Of a stretch of DNA of 64,000 nucleotides, positions 1 through 12,420 are shown piece after piece. Source of the stretch: Brachionus manjavacas (lineage: Eukaryota > Rotifera > Eurotatoria > Ploima > Brachionidae); contig JAHQIY010000005.1 of assembly GCA_019054805.1 (NCBI GenBank), forward strand, positions 3,889,501 through 3,953,500. The letters run 5' to 3'. Within the stretch, counting starts at the first letter, position 1, and each line of letters begins with the position of its first letter. The notes below the pieces were generated by a model. The model had not been told where the DNA came from and ran no database searches. It saw only the letters and a program-made list of their open reading frames with translations. A program made the translations under genes and the position numbers.

Positions 1-870
1 GATAATTTATTTTTTTTTTGGCATTGAGAATTTTATCAGGTATTTTTATTCATTGGCTTTTCTAAAAAAATTGCCAAACAATTTTCTCTAAAAGCATTTT
101 TAAAATACTTTACATCCAAATTAAACTATTGTTGTTTTGAAAATAAAAGCTTGTTTTTAAATTAAAATTTTATTCTCTAAAAATCAAAAATTGAATCAAA
201 ATTTTTGCTTGAACAATGTTAATGGTAAAATAAGTAATTAATATATTGAAAATAGAAAAAAATAAAAACAAAAATAGATAACATATTATTTCTTTAGTAA
301 TTATTTCGGTAGTTAGTTTTTATTTTTAAAAATTTGAAAAATTTAATATTATCTATTATTTAACTTTATCTATTTCTATTGCTTATGATCAAAAAAAAGA
401 AGTGAAAATTGTTGTATCACGAGAAAAACCGCATTTTTCAGAGCTCGACTATTGTCTCATGTGGACCAGTTACAAAATTTAAATTTTGTCTTAATATAGA
501 TAATAGTAATGAATTCGTAGGTATTTCGGGTCTGCACTCCAGTTAAAAATTCCTGGTCACTGGTAACTAAATTTCAATTTATTTAAAAAGTGAATAAAAA
601 TTAATAATAATAAAAATAATAATTGTCCCTATCTAAATATAAAATATAAATTTTAAAGATCCTTGTGGAAATGGGGAGGCGCTCATCTCCTTTTCATGTA
701 CCTTTTTGAGCAATGGATCCGATCTGACACAGAGGCTACTGCATCGAGATGATCATCTAAACCGCAATTATTACCCAGTCGAAACTGGTCCCCCTATTTT
801 TATGATGATAGAGGTTTAAACATTCGCTCCGTATTGCAGAGATATTTTGAAGATTTTTTCACCCTCAGCG

Positions 871-905
871 GGTTTTGAACCCTCGATTCCGGTTTTGAAC
901 CCTCG
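871..905. repeat. Two 15-bp direct copies, period 20 bp
   Basis: The 15-mer GGTTTTGAACCCTCG occurs at 871-885 and again, identical, at 891-905. It sits in an unusually G+C-rich stretch (about 655-920). Read on the minus strand the unit contains GGGTTCAAAACC, which resembles a tRNA-type internal B box. The stretch could therefore be a worn tRNA-derived SINE, but no matching A box was found. Only the duplication itself is certain. Confidence 0.5.
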
Positions 906-1813
906 GTCCTCTCCTTTATTTTATATTCTGAACTTTAAATTAGAATTGCATATTTCAGACTTATTAATATTTTAGAACTTCCAGAGGCATCTAAAGAAAT
1001 ACAGATATAAATAAGTTAAGAAATCTTGTATGGCAAAAAGCCTCAAACGAATGTTCAGGATGTAATGGATTTTATGATGGTCAGAGAGGTTTGAAATGTA
1101 TTTAATATATTTGATTTTATATTATTTTTTTGATTTTATAGATATTAATTAAAAAAATATTATTCTTTACTCTCAAACTTTATTTAATGTTTTCCCGGTC
1201 ACATGAATTTTTTATCTAATTTTGAACTTGTTTATGGTCACAAAAACACAAATGACAAAACGGTTAATGACCGGATTAATCGTTAGATAAATATAAATAT
1301 AAAATCAGTGACCAACTAGTCAAAAAAAGGGTTTAATACCTGGAATTTGGAAATACTTCAAAATACGAAAATACAAGTAATAATAATTCAAATTTAAATT
1401 CGATTCTTAAAATTTTGTTTTAAGTTAATTCTTAATTTACAAATGAACAACTTGAACATTTGAATATTTGAATTAAATAGAAATAAGTTTACTAATAAGT
1501 AACTGCACTTGCTAAACCCTAAAATTAATTTGAAAATACAACGAAAGAAGCCATATGAAATTACGAGTAATATTTGAAAGAAGAAGCTATGATGCGATAA
1601 TAATTTTATTTTAATTTTGAAATTTAATTTTTTGTTTGATGACTCATCATATTGGATCGGCAGCCATTTCTGTAAGCCATTCCAAATTAAATTAGAAGTT
1701 ATTACTTGATTTTGAAAATTAAAAAATTTTTTAAAGGTAATTTTCAATAATTTTTGTGTGTAAAATTTCACTAATTCAATGCAATTTTTTTTCCAGTTCT
1801 AATGCTAAATTCG

Positions 1814-1940
1814 ATTCCGTTGGAACGGAATGGTTGGAATGGAATGTATGAATGGAACGGAATGGATTGGAAAGATGGAGCGAAATGAATGGAATTGAAT
1901 GGGAATGTTTCTTTTAGAATGCGTCTCCATTCCGTTCCCC
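1814..1940. repeat. Degenerate GGAAT/GGAAC pentamer tract
   Basis: The pentamers GGAAT and GGAAC recur many times between about 1820 and 1910, with point changes between copies. The tract opens with a near-perfect palindrome at 1814-1831 (ATTCCGTT-GG-AACGGAAT) and closes with the complementary word CATTCCGTTCCCC at about 1928-1940. The whole block can therefore fold back on itself. It looks like a small satellite-like or simple repeat, with no coding content. Confidence 0.6.
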
Positions 1941-2230
1941 TTTTGCAAGAACCACTGCATTTTGTCTAAAATCAGTTTTCATTTTTTAAGGCAAAGTTTA
2001 AATAAGTTAGAATTATTTGAATTCTATTTAATTTCTATTTAATTTACTGCTAATTAATATTTGACGAAAATATAAAAAAATTGGGGTATTTTATTCAATT
2101 TTTGTGGTATTCTAACTAAATTTCTCTAAGATAAATAAGCGATTTTGCACTTAATAAAGCATGAATCAAATTATTTTTTAAAGAATGTAAGAATACTGAT
2201 CGATTAAAAGCCATATTTCGTTTTAAAATT

Positions 2231-2368
2231 TAACCGGTTTAAACCAGAGTTCTATAAAAGTCACAAATCACTAGTCAAGTCCAAGTCCGGACTTTTATTT
2301 TCAAAAGTCCTGACTTGACTTGACTAGTGACTTGTAACTATTAAACGTCTCTGATTTAAACTGATTTA
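2231..2368. repeat. Foldback element, about 66-bp inverted arms, 6-bp loop
   Basis: The left arm (2231-2296) and right arm (2303-2368) are reverse complements with a handful of mismatches. Matching blocks include the CTAGTCAAGTC core in both arms and the outer block CTCTGRTTTAAACYGRTT. The 6-bp spacer is ATTTTC. The arms are far longer than a miRNA precursor would need and resemble a miniature foldback transposon. Target-site duplications were not obvious. Confidence 0.7.
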
Positions 2369-5284
2369 TAGTCAAAATACAGTAGATTTCGTTATAAGCC
2401 TTTCAGGAAAAAAAAAGAAATTTTAAGAAAGAATGGCCAAATTGCAGTAAAATGTTCGAAGCAAATTATTCAAATTTTAAGTAATTGACAGACATTATAA
2501 TGTTCCCATAATTTTGCGTTACTTTAAATGTCATTTATTTTGTTTAATTATTATAATTATTATTTAAGCCTCATAGGCAAAATCCACGTAAAAAATGAAT
2601 TATACCTGAAAAATTTAAATTATTTATGCCTTTAAATTGCTGAGTTATACTTTAGATTTGAAATCTTATGTTTTATACTAAATATGTCTATACACTGGTT
2701 GTCATTAAGTAGAACAACTTTTTTAATTATTCAAGATTGATTTGATCGCTTTGATCTTTTTTAATTTGATCTTAAATTTCAATTCTGCCTCTTTAAAAAT
2801 TTTTTTAAAAAAATAAGTGCGAATGATTTTTTGGTGAATTTAACTATTACATTCTAGAAAAAAAAATTTGTATAAGTTAAACACTTCGCCCTCTTTCAAT
2901 TTTCATCAGTGACAAATTCGAAGTAACAATGTCTAGAAAAATAAAATAACATTTCAAATTGGAAACTTTGACCCAATATGCTGGTGTCATCCGCAGCATT
3001 TGCTAAAATATTTGAATCGTTAGATAAAATACATTGGATTTAAAGAATATTTTAAATGTAATATCGAATCTATGTTAATTTTTTGCTGTATTTTCATAAC
3101 CTGAAAAAGGTTAAATAATTTAAAAGATGTAGTCTGATAGTTAATACCATTATTTTTAAACAAAAAACTTAAATCGACACGTGACTTATATCTATTTATT
3201 GATTTATATGTTGAGGCATGCATAAAGTTATTGCTTTGAATAAGTCAACATTTTTAAAGCTTTTTTTTTTACTTCTGACCGAGATAAACAACTTGCTATT
3301 GACCCATATTCTGAAAATTTGAAAAATTAAAAATATGAAAATTTTTTTTATTATTAGATTGAATTTTAAAGAATTTTTTAAAATAATTACTCAAAAACTT
3401 TCAAGTTTTTTTTATCGAAATAATGAAAACAATCATAAAAAGAAATTAAAATGAATCTTGAAATGATTATTGAAAATAAAAATATTTGATTCTCGTCTTT
3501 ACAATTCACATTTGAAGAAACATTAAATCTTAAGCAAACATTTTTGAAAATCAAAAATTAATAAAAAAAAGTTTATCTAAATGATTTTTTAATATTTCAA
3601 TTATTATTCAAAAATATTGCTTAAGAAATAATTTGGATTATTTATTTAAAACAACGAAATCGTGACTTTGATTTTTGTATTAAAAAAATGTTTGTTAACT
3701 TTTTGGCTTAAGTTGATAAATACATTTGACCCATATTTAAAGCTGAAAAAATTAAATAATAAAATTTTTTTAGATAAAATATCAGATTTTTAAAAATAAC
3801 ATTATTATAATCTTAATCTAATAAATTATATATTTAAAAACAAGTTTTTCAAAGTAATATTGACATTTCAAATATAAATATAAATATAAATTCTTTAACT
3901 CTTCTAAGGGTTTTTTTTTCCAAAAAGAAAAAGTAACAATAGTTTTCTATGAAATAGTTTAAAATTTCTATTTCGTACAGATGATGATAAATATTTGAGT
4001 TAATTAAGTTAATTGAAAATTAAAAGGGTCAAAATTTAAAATTTTTAAACATGCCCTATTTATTTTCGTTATAAAAACAAATTTAAAAATTATTTTTTTA
4101 ATGTTAGAAACCATATGGCTTGTGATTTTCTTCCACATTAACGCAAATGTAAAAACAAATAGATAATTTAATAAATTCTTCAGAATAAACATTTAAAATT
4201 GTTGCCTTAAACTCAATAAAAAAAGATAAGCAGCGTCTAGTTTTGATGGTTTTAATTATTTTTAGCCAATTTGCAAAACATAAGCTAAATTAATCCAAAA
4301 GTTTTAAAACGTGGATTTTTTTAAATTGAGGTGCTAAGTAATCAATGAAAGTTGAATAAAAATTAGATAATAATAAAAAATTATTTAGTTAAATATTTTA
4401 TGGAAATTTTTATTTACTAGCAAAACATATTTTAACAATTAATTTTATTTTGAAATAATAAATCAACTGTTTTTAATTAATGACTCTGTATTTGGGTTAA
4501 GATATAGTTCATTAGCTAGATTGGTACTAATTAGTCCGAATTTTGAAAAAAAATTCATGAAAATTTTCTTTGCTATTTATGATACAATGGCCTATTTAGA
4601 ATAAAAAAATTAACACGCTTTATAGGAATTCTTGATTTTTGTGTTTTAACTTTAATTTGGTGTTATTTATTAAAAATTTCGTAAAAAATTCATATTTTTT
4701 CAGGAATGATACCATGAAAAAGAACCCAAATTTTTTTTTCTCTAATCCAAGATCTCTCTTTTATTCTCTCGATTATTCTCCTTACCTGAATGCATAAAAT
4801 ATTTAAAATTTTTCTCACCTTTTGTGGGAATTTAAAGTTTTAGTTTAAAAAATTAAATAATTTATGAACGGTTAGTTGGATCAATTGTTAAGTAGACTTT
4901 TAATATATAGTTACAAAAAACTTTGGTTAAAAATAAAATTCCCAAAAATTCTTTGGATCACTTGATTAAAATTTTGATAGTTCTGTTTATACTAAGAAAC
5001 ACTTAGCGTTTAAAGTAAGTTTTCAAAAATTATGCCAAAGAATTTTCATCTAAGAGTAAATATTTTCCGATTTGATGAAATTCAAGCCGATTTCGTAATC
5101 ATTGAAATTAAGAATTGACTCGTGATCAATTCGCTAGTTTTTATTTATTATTTTTTTCTCAAATTTTTTTTCAGACTTTTAACATGATCTCAAAAAATTC
5201 CCACAACTAAGATTATTATTTTTTTTCAATATTAAACATCTGACTTTTGTGTAGTGTTTTCAAGGATTTGAATTTTTGTTCCAA

Positions 5285-8200
5285 ATGATGGCTCGTTATA
5301 ATCGGTTCTACTACAACACTCGCTATGTACTACCCGTGATGATTGGTATAATTGTTGGCTTTGCTCTCAGCTTATTGTGCGCACCACTTTATGATTGTGA
5401 CAATAACTTGGAAATTTTTGACTCAAATTCAAGATTTAGTTTTAACCGAATAAAAAAATTGGCTCAATTTGACGACTCCCAGTCCAGAAATGAAGTTTTA
5501 CAGCAGCAAAAAATTGCCGATGATTTCGAACCACGCATTAATCTACAAGGAAAACCCAAACATCCATCTAAAACGCCTGGCAAAATATTTCGCCCACGGT
5601 ACGCCTCTATCGAGTTGAACATCCGATACAAGCTCTTTATTGGTATCATATCTACAACCAGAATGTTGTCCAACTTTTCGATATTCTTGAATCAAACATT
5701 GAGTGCAGTGTCCAAAAAAGTGACTTTCTTTGTGAACAATGCCGAAATGAATGAAAAACTGCTGCTTGAAACAACCCCGCCGGGTGTCAATGTTGTCAAT
5801 TTCAATGACGATCGAGATTTTTTATTGCCCTTTCATTCTTTAAAGTACGTCATTGATAACTATATCGAAGAGTTCGATTGGTTTTTTTTTGTAACAGATA
5901 CCACTTTTGTCAGACCCCAAAAAGTAATTTGATTTTTTTAAATTTAAAAAATTTAGTAAAGAAAAAAATTTTTTCTATAATCTTGGTTGGAACTTTTTTT
6001 TTGACAGTGCGTAAAATGAACCAGTTTTAAATTAGCAAAAAAATCTAGTTGAATAATTGTTTAGGAAAAGAAAATTAAACTAAAGCTGAGGTTAATTCAT
6101 TTTTGTTAAAGCTTCTGGATTTAGTCAACCATCTTAGCATGTCACAAGATTTATATATGGGATATGTGGTCAATAAGCAGACAATTTACTGTAGTCTTTC
6201 ATCAGGAATTCTATTTTCAAGCAGTGTTTTGTTAAAGATATCATCAAAAATGGAATGGTGCACAAAAAATTCATATTCAGAAGATTCTACGGATAATATT
6301 GGTCGTTGTGTGCTCCATAGTGCCAATTTGGCGTGTTCAAATTCAGCAAACGTAATATTTATTTATTTTTTTGAATCACAAAAAACATGCCAAACAAATC
6401 TGCAAAATTTAAAGCTATTTTGATTCAAAATATTTAAATCAAAGTCTTTATTCTAATATGTAAAATGCAGAGGTAAAAATTGATACGAATTGATAAAAAG
6501 ATAAAATATATTAAGTTTTTGTTTTACATATGAAAAAATTTGTACTTTTATTCCACTATTAATTAATGCTAATTATTTAGAATTTGAAAACTTGACAAAT
6601 CAACATAAATATTTGAATAGAATCAAATATTTAAAAATTGTAAAATTTGATTTTTTTTCTAACTTTCATGTTAGACTATTAGTAAGATTGAATGAAATAT
6701 AAATTTAATTTTTTAATGAAATCTAGTAAAATATTTGCTTATTGGCATTTCAGCTTTAAATAATAAGCTTCAATTACTTTTTTAAAATTAACGATTTTTT
6801 AGAAAACAAAACTGTCCGAGCTTAAATGGAAAAAAAGTCTTGCCAAAAAGTCATTCAGATTAATTTATTTCAATTATCGAAAAAAACGGGTCTCTTGAAA
6901 ATAATTTAAAGTCCAATTTAACAAAATAACTATTTTCAAAACACAAAAGAATTGAAAAAAAATAAACTCAAGTTATTACCTATTATTGGTTCATAAAATT
7001 ATCTAAAGCAGTTTCTCAAGATTTTACTTTTTCTCTAATATTTTGATCTTCTGAAAACTCATATCAAATATTGTTTTTTCTTTTTATTATCATAGTCATC
7101 GTAATTCTTTAGCTGAGCAAACATGGCCATAAAAGTAATAAAATTTTAAGAATTTTATTTGAAAAAATGCGAATCCAATAAATAAAACAGTAAAATTGTA
7201 ATCGAAAGAAGAATTATCTGTTTAATTAAAACTGATTTAGTAATGAATTTAACACTGCATTGATATTTTTTTCTAGAGTACCGAAATTAAGCTTCGAAAA
7301 GCTTAGCTAATATCAGATTATATAAACTTTTTTAAAAAAATTTTCAAGTCATTCAGAAAGAAAAAGTGATATCAGCACAATTTTTGTATAAATGAAAAGT
7401 CAGAATTTTTTTTTCTTTTTGAACCCAACTTAGCCCAAAAAAAAAAAAAAATAATATGGTTTTATATGAATATGGCAGTGCCATCTTTTAATTTCCTGGA
7501 CATACTTAATAAATTAAATAAATTAAGTTCAATTTTTTCTATTTAATTAAATTTTAATTTTTAAATATTTGGTCAATTCAATTGCAGTTCTCTTAAAATA
7601 AACATCTTAGAAATAGGAAAGAAATCACTGCGGTAATGTTTTCGTCATTTTGTTGTCCAACATTATTACGAAATTAGTCTTTTTAAATCTAATCTTTTTC
7701 GAACTATATAAATATATTGATACTTATGTGACCGAAAATTGTGAGACTGTCAATTTCTTGAGCTTAGTTGTATTCTACTTTTTTATGAATCAGAAAAAAG
7801 GGTCTTAGAAAGAATAACCGCATACCGAAATATCTAAACGGTAATCAAAAATTTTTATCAATAGAAAGGAAAATTTTTTTGAAGGATTTTCAAATCTTTG
7901 GGCAGTTTTTCATAATTAAAAATAGAAAAAAGGTCACGTATTCAAAAAGGAACTTAACGTATTCAAAAAATTCAAAAAATTTTACTTTCACTTTAATCAT
8001 AATTGAAAGTTTTGATCGGTTAAGTTTTTTCTTTTTTTTTCTTATTCACTCCTTGTGGAGCATAGGGTCAGTACTTTTGATTTCCACTCAAGTCGATCTT
8101 TTGCCTTTACCCTTGCTTCTCCCCATGTCATTCCCATTTCGATGAGCTCTTTTCGATTGATTGTTGACCTCCATGTTATTGTTGGTCATCCTACCTTACA

Positions 8201-11200
8201 TCACCCTTGATGTGTCCATTAAAGAGCTCTTTTGGTATCCGTGTTTCTTTCATTCTAAGTACATGCCCAAGCCACCGCAATATTTTATTCTTTTATTCTT
8301 ATTACATTGACTTAATGGCTCTGAATTTGTAATTGTGTATAATCCCATTGTATACACCTCGCACTGACAGTTGTTTTCTTCATGAAATAGTCAATCAGTA
8401 TTTGAAATAGTGTTGAAGAGAAACCGTACCCTTGTCTGACTCCTGTACACACTTTGAAGCTCTCAGATTGTCTTTTTTTAAGATTCACGCTACACTCGAA
8501 TCTCTCATAGAAGAGTTTTATCAAGTTAACTATCTTTTGTGTTAGAGCATAAGATCTGGCCCACAAGGTTTCTCTGTGTATGCTACCAAAGGTTTTCTTG
8601 AAGTCAATGAAGTTAAGATTCAGAGGCTGTTACATTCCAGAGTTTGCTCTATGATGTTCATAAGAGAAATTATCTGGTCTATGCATCCTTTACCTCATCT
8701 ATAATCTGGTCGTTCTTCTCTAAGTATAACATCCAAAGAGTTCTTAATTCTTTCCAGAATTATGCAAAAGAACACTTTGCTTGTTATTGGTAGCAGTGTT
8801 ATTCCTCGCCAATTTTTACAGATCATTTTGTTATCATTTTTAGAGATATTAACTATAAGCCTTTTAACTTTCAACTTTTTATTTCTCTGGTATGGTTTCT
8901 TGCCGCCATGTCTTGCTATAAGAGATCTTGCAATATCCCTATTGTGATTCTACCGTCAGCTTTCAACAAATCTGCCGTAATTCTGTCAATACCCGTTCAA
9001 TTCTGTTCTTCAGAGCTGTTCTTCTTTCTGTTATCGCAGCTTCTATTTCTTTATGGCTAAACATTTCTGTGTCAATTTTGAGGTCAGCACTAACTGGTTC
9101 AGGTTGTAAAGACTCCCTACCTTTGTCTTTGCTATCTTTGAGTTGTTGGTTAAATTTTAACCAACTAGAAATTATTAAATAAAAATATATTTGTAATTTC
9201 TAAGTAATAAAAAAATAAAAAATTTCAAGGTAAATTGACTGCATTTTTTTATAATTTCTCTATTTAATTCATTTGTTTAAAAAAAAAATTATATGTACTT
9301 TAATGCAATGATAGAGTGGGAAACATTTTAATTATTTTAATAATTTCAAAGTTAATTAAAGACTTGTGCACTAAAAAGTGATTATGATTTCTACAGCATA
9401 TTTTTTAATCTGAAAATGTATTAATATATAAAAAAATTTTTGTTTTCTTTTTGTCATTTTTTGGCTTTTAAGTGATTTTTAAAAATTTCAAGAACAAAAT
9501 AAATCAAAAAAAAATTAAATTATATTAATATTTTTTTGTTGACAAAGATCATTTGTAAATTTGAAATAATTTGCTAATTATCATTTATTTTTATATTGTA
9601 GTAAACTAATTTTAATTCTAATGCATATTTAGATTTAAAAAAATTTTGCAGATAGATTTTTTTAATTCGAATTAAGAAGACTTAATTAAACAGGAAAATT
9701 AATTAGATTTTTAAATTTTGGCTTAATTTAAAATAAAAAAAAACACTCTATTAACTTAAATTATAAAAGGGAAGAAGCTCAAATTTTTTTTCGAACAAAT
9801 TTTTTGATTTTGACAATACGATTGATCAATTGATTTATTCACCCGATTTTAATAAATCATTAACAGTATATCGAATAAAAGATGTAGATACAATGAAAAA
9901 ACTTCAGTTATATTTTGATGTAGTGGAGATGGACGAAATAGACAAAGAAATTGTAAAGATTGAACAAAATATAATGGAAACAGCTTGCGATACTCCGGAA
10001 GGATGTGACAGTTTGATCTGGCCCTTGGGCATATCAGCCCCTTATAAACCCAACAGCAGACACGAAGTTATACGCTTTGATTATTTTAATCTTACTCATC
10101 TTTATTTTGGAACCGATTTTGATGTAGTAAATGAGCTGCCTGGTACTTTCCTAATAAATTATTTTTTCTTCTTACTTTTTTTATTTTTTAGAATCATACA
10201 AAAACGATATCAAAGAACTACTAGAGTTTTCAATCAATAAGTTAAATAAAGAAGCTCCGAATCGCTTTCAATTCAAAGATTTGATTAATGGCTATAAGCA
10301 GTTGGATCCAACTAGAGGCTCCTATTACATAATGGATCTTTTGCTTTTTGACAATTTTCAAAAAGTATTAATTCACAAAAGAGTAAATTTAATGCGACAA
10401 TTGGGACTACTCGAAATAATGCCAATGCCCTATGTGACTGAAAATCAAAAAATAAATCTCATCATCACTTTTACAACAGAGAATAATTACCAAGATGTGC
10501 TCAGATTTTTTGAGAGCTACCAAGACTTTGTCCTAGAAATAAAAGAAATAGCAGAAAAGATCAATTTAATTGTTGTGTATTTAATGAATGATGCTTTGAC
10601 AATTCGGGAAAAAGAGATATACAATTTTATTCAATTCAAAATTAGAGAATTAAGCCAAAAATATTCATCTCTAGTAGAAACTACATCTAGAATCATAGAA
10701 ATTAATGTGCTAGTGGCCAATTTTACTTTGTACCATAGCGAAAGCTACAAACAAATGTTAGTTATTGAATATGTATCGAAGAAAATTGGCCAAGACGGCT
10801 TGATCCTAATGGCATTGCCATGTGTTGAATTCAAGTCCGAATTTTTGAACAGGGTTCGTTTGAGCACCATAAAAGGCAACCAGGTGTATTTGCCAATTCC
10901 ATTTAGCGAGTACATGCCGAGCGTTATCTACCCGGCCAACATGACTTATTTTCCGAGTGAAGTTGAAATAAATAAAAACATTGGGTTTTTTAACACGTTT
11001 ACATATGACTTTGTCTCGTTCTACAATTCTGACTACAAAGAATCTCGTGATGCATTTATTGCCAAAAATGGCAAGTCTGAGTCTAAAAAAAATAATAATT
11101 TTACCAAAATATATGAATATGGTCTAGATTTGTATGACTTGTTTAGGCAAAACAAAAATGTGAACATCTTGAGAGCAACTGATCAGGCTTTGAAGTGTAG

Positions 11201-11351
11201 ATGGTTTTTAATGAAGAATTGTGACAAACCGAGAGTTTCCGACGAGGAGAAGCAGCGATGCTTTAGACAAAAAGAAAGCAGTCTGGGCACAAAATCTCAA
11301 CTTGCCATTCACTTGATGAAAAACTACGGCCAAATCAACAACAAAAATTGA
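5285..11351 (+). CDS. CHPF: Chondroitin sulfate synthase family protein, closest to chondroitin polymerizing factor
   Basis: Exons join(5285..5923, 6112..6351, 9770..10142, 10192..11351) encode about 803 residues, against 775 in human CHPF. Known role of the family: CHPF partners a CHSY enzyme in the Golgi to polymerise the GlcA-GalNAc chondroitin backbone. The N-terminus has one membrane anchor (about residues 15-36), as expected for a type II Golgi protein. CHPF-like motifs follow in order: VTDTTFV where active synthases have a DDD-type site, then GRCVLHSANLAC, WPLGISAPYKP and EVIRFDYF. The C-terminal half has LINGYKQLDPTRGSYY, MPYVTENQKINL and EFLNRVRL. Both metal-binding DxD sites are degenerate, which suits a non-catalytic partner subunit. 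Two ATGs lie in tandem at 5285 and 5288. Exon 3's acceptor at 9769 is the weakest junction, chosen by phase and expected length. An AATAAA lies at 11377, 26 bp past the stop. Confidence 0.88.
6352..9769 (+). other. Long second intron of the CHPF homologue
   Basis: This 3.4-kb intron is unusual among the mostly sub-70-bp introns of this window. About a third of it is a minus-strand LINE relic (8028-9165). The remainder is A/T-run DNA in which I see no conserved reading frame. A neighbouring intron of the same gene is only 49 bp (10143-10191), so the length probably reflects transposon insertion. Confidence 0.7.
8028..9165 (-). mobile_element. Non-LTR retrotransposon (LINE) relic, reverse transcriptase part plus 3' end
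   Basis: Read on the minus strand, broken frames give reverse-transcriptase motifs in the right order. NWRGITLLPITSKVF lies at about 8775-8822, LREERPDYR at about 8700-8730 and IDFKKTFGSIHRETLW at about 8560-8610. LFYERFECSVNL and TGVRQGYGFSSTLFQILIDY follow at about 8380-8525. After an internal deletion near 8310, the usual C-terminus follows (RWLGHVLRMKETRIPK, then TWGEA and DRLEWKSK) and an A-rich tail at about 8028-8041. Several stops and frameshifts are present, and the endonuclease half and the YADD motif are missing. It is a 5'-truncated dead copy; the clade is not determined. It lies antisense inside a CHPF intron. Confidence 0.85.
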
Positions 11352-12420
11352 AATAAGAGTATTCAAAAAAAAAGGAAATAAAAACAGTAAATTTATGGCG
11401 CTCATTCCGACTTTGTTAAAAATTGTTAAATTTTTTTTCTTCTTCTTTTATTTAATATATATATATATTTGTTTGTTTTTTAATAAATTTTTATTCCAAA
11501 AAATAATTGCGTGTATTTTAATGCATTTTAAAAAAGAGATGTTTTTGTTTAAATTTCAAAAAAAGAAGAAGAGTAACCAAAGAAACTCAAAAATCAAATT
11601 AAATTTTAATCCAACTTTTTATTTGAAAACTTCTCGTTATTTAACCTTTTCAAAATTACTTGGAAAAATTATTCAAAGGATTACCACCTAGAAATCCTTT
11701 CGAAGAAAAAAAATTTTTTTCAAACAAAAAGCTTCTCCTTTTGATACTTTTCAATTTATTTTTTTTCAAAACAGAAGACTAAATGGACTTTTGAAAACTT
11801 TAATTTTATTAAAAAGTATTTTTTTGATTTATAGCTTTGACGCAATTAATTGAATCGAGCAAATCTAGACCCGTTAAAATAGGTCTTGTATCTAGGCCAA
11901 ATGAATTGAAAAGTCAAATGACTATTCAATCTTTTTAGCGACATATTTGACTTCGAACATATGAGACATAGCCATTTTAAGTATTATAGATTTAATTTAA
12001 ATCAACTAGCACATGTTAACTCATCCAGCCAATTTGACTTGTTTGTATCAGATAAAAAATTGAATTTATTTAAAATTTTAGGTCAGTGTAAATGATAAGA
12101 GACCTAGCTGTAAAGTTTATCACTGTTTTGGGTGATTGACTCCTTTTCCAACTGTCTCTATATCTAATTTCCATTTGAACTAATCGTATAAAATACTAAA
12201 ATCGATTTTTCTTATAAAAAAAGAGGTCAACTATTCTTTATTTGTATTTAATAAATATTTACTGAAAAATTATAAATTTTACCTTTCTATACAAATGGCC
12301 TATGCAAAAAAATTATAATCCATATTTAAATATAAATTACCTGTCCATTTTATACTAATATTAAAATCGTTTTTTTTTGTCATTTGTATAGATAAGTAAC
12401 GCGGGAATGAATAATACAAA
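11352..12420. other. Intergenic spacer, CHPF to membrane-protein gene
   Basis: This spacer holds the CHPF 3' end (AATAAA at 11377), a short (AT)n run at about 11455-11468 and the presumed promoter of the gene starting at 12421. A reading frame at 11395-11691 is lysine/phenylalanine-rich low-complexity sequence and I do not regard it as a gene. A loose inverted pair (CTAGACC and GGTCTTGTATCTAG) lies near 11866-11900. No transposon or RNA gene was seen. Confidence 0.55.

Larger units (their letters stand above)
1..5284. other. Gene-free AT-rich region
   Basis: I found no convincing coding exon here on either strand. Open frames in this stretch are short, lysine/asparagine/phenylalanine-rich and look like chance. 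The DNA is dominated by A and T runs. A segment at about 655-920 is richer in G+C and carries a 20-bp tandem duplication. A degenerate GGAAT tract lies at 1814-1940 and a long foldback at 2231-2368; these are listed separately. The last few hundred bases should hold the promoter and 5' UTR of the CHPF gene that starts at 5285, but I see no certain TATA box. Confidence 0.6.

Noticed and set aside
2259..2290. Partial complement of miR-7 within the foldback
   Set aside because: The shared stretch excludes the seed, and the hairpin arms are too long for a standard precursor.
4780..4800. Perfect donor-like CAG|GTAAG on the minus strand near 4785-4795
   Set aside because: No minus-strand coding sequence adjoins it and no partner acceptor or exon was found.
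11395..11691. 98-codon open frame downstream of CHPF
   Set aside because: Low-complexity Phe/Lys/Asn composition typical of chance frames in AT-rich DNA; overlaps the CHPF 3' end.
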